From positions 1 through 6,528 of the forward strand of contig CAMZHP010000190.1 in assembly GCA_947306845.1 (NCBI GenBank): a stretch of 6,528 bases of DNA, read 5' to 3'. A model generated the notes under the pieces. The model was given only the letters and a program-made list of their open reading frames with translations, was not told the origin of the DNA and made no database searches. The position numbers and the translations under genes were made by a program. Source of the stretch: an uncultured Prevotellaceae bacterium (lineage in GTDB: Bacteria > Bacteroidota > Bacteroidia > Bacteroidales > Bacteroidaceae). Position 1 is the first letter of the stretch. Each line of letters starts with the position of its first letter. Shown here piece by piece: positions 6,480 through 6,528 of the stretch.

Positions 6480-6528
<49 letters not shown>

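Overview
The window looks like chromosomal core sequence of a Bacteroidota (Bacteroidales) bacterium, possibly Prevotellaceae-like. The evidence is a GldE-type membrane protein directly behind ssb (an order I know from Bacteroidota), start sites mostly without Shine-Dalgarno sequences, AT-rich spacers between fairly GC-rich genes, and a tRNA-Gly gene without an encoded CCA end. I see no phage, insertion sequence, CRISPR array or other clear mobile element. Species and genus cannot be fixed from the sequence alone.

Left half, plus strand (127-3139): an AT-rich leader holds eight back-to-back 7-bp repeats. They end five bases before a small acidic-tailed protein of unknown function (113 aa). 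Three bases later starts a YgiQ-family radical SAM protein (641 aa). Its last 28 codons overlap, in another frame, the start of a 275-aa protein in which I recognise the main metal-binding positions of a PPM/PP2C-type phosphatase fold. The spacing (3-nt gap, then 86-nt overlap) argues for one three-gene transcript. A few codons at the very left edge may be the tail of an upstream gene.

Right half, minus strand (read from 6528 down to 3123): the 3' two thirds of tRNA-Gly(GCC), then a 181-aa conserved-looking hypothetical protein, ssb, gldE (CNNM/CBS/CorC-type membrane protein, GTG start) and a secreted phytase-like/esterase-like beta-propeller protein whose ATG overlaps the gldE stop codon. 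Gaps are 27, 20, 14 and -4 nt, so the tRNA and the four protein genes could be co-transcribed.

The two gene sets converge and overlap tail to tail by 17 bp (3123-3139), with a perfect 7-bp inverted repeat just inside the minus-strand gene. Every gene-free stretch is short; the longest is the 1-126 leader. Points worth a second look are the heptamer repeat tract, the PPM-like protein coupled to a radical SAM enzyme, the dual-coding overlap, the overlapping convergent ends, and the tRNA leading an mRNA operon. None of these proves a new system, but the 113-aa/YgiQ/PPM-like set is the best candidate for an uncharacterised functional unit.
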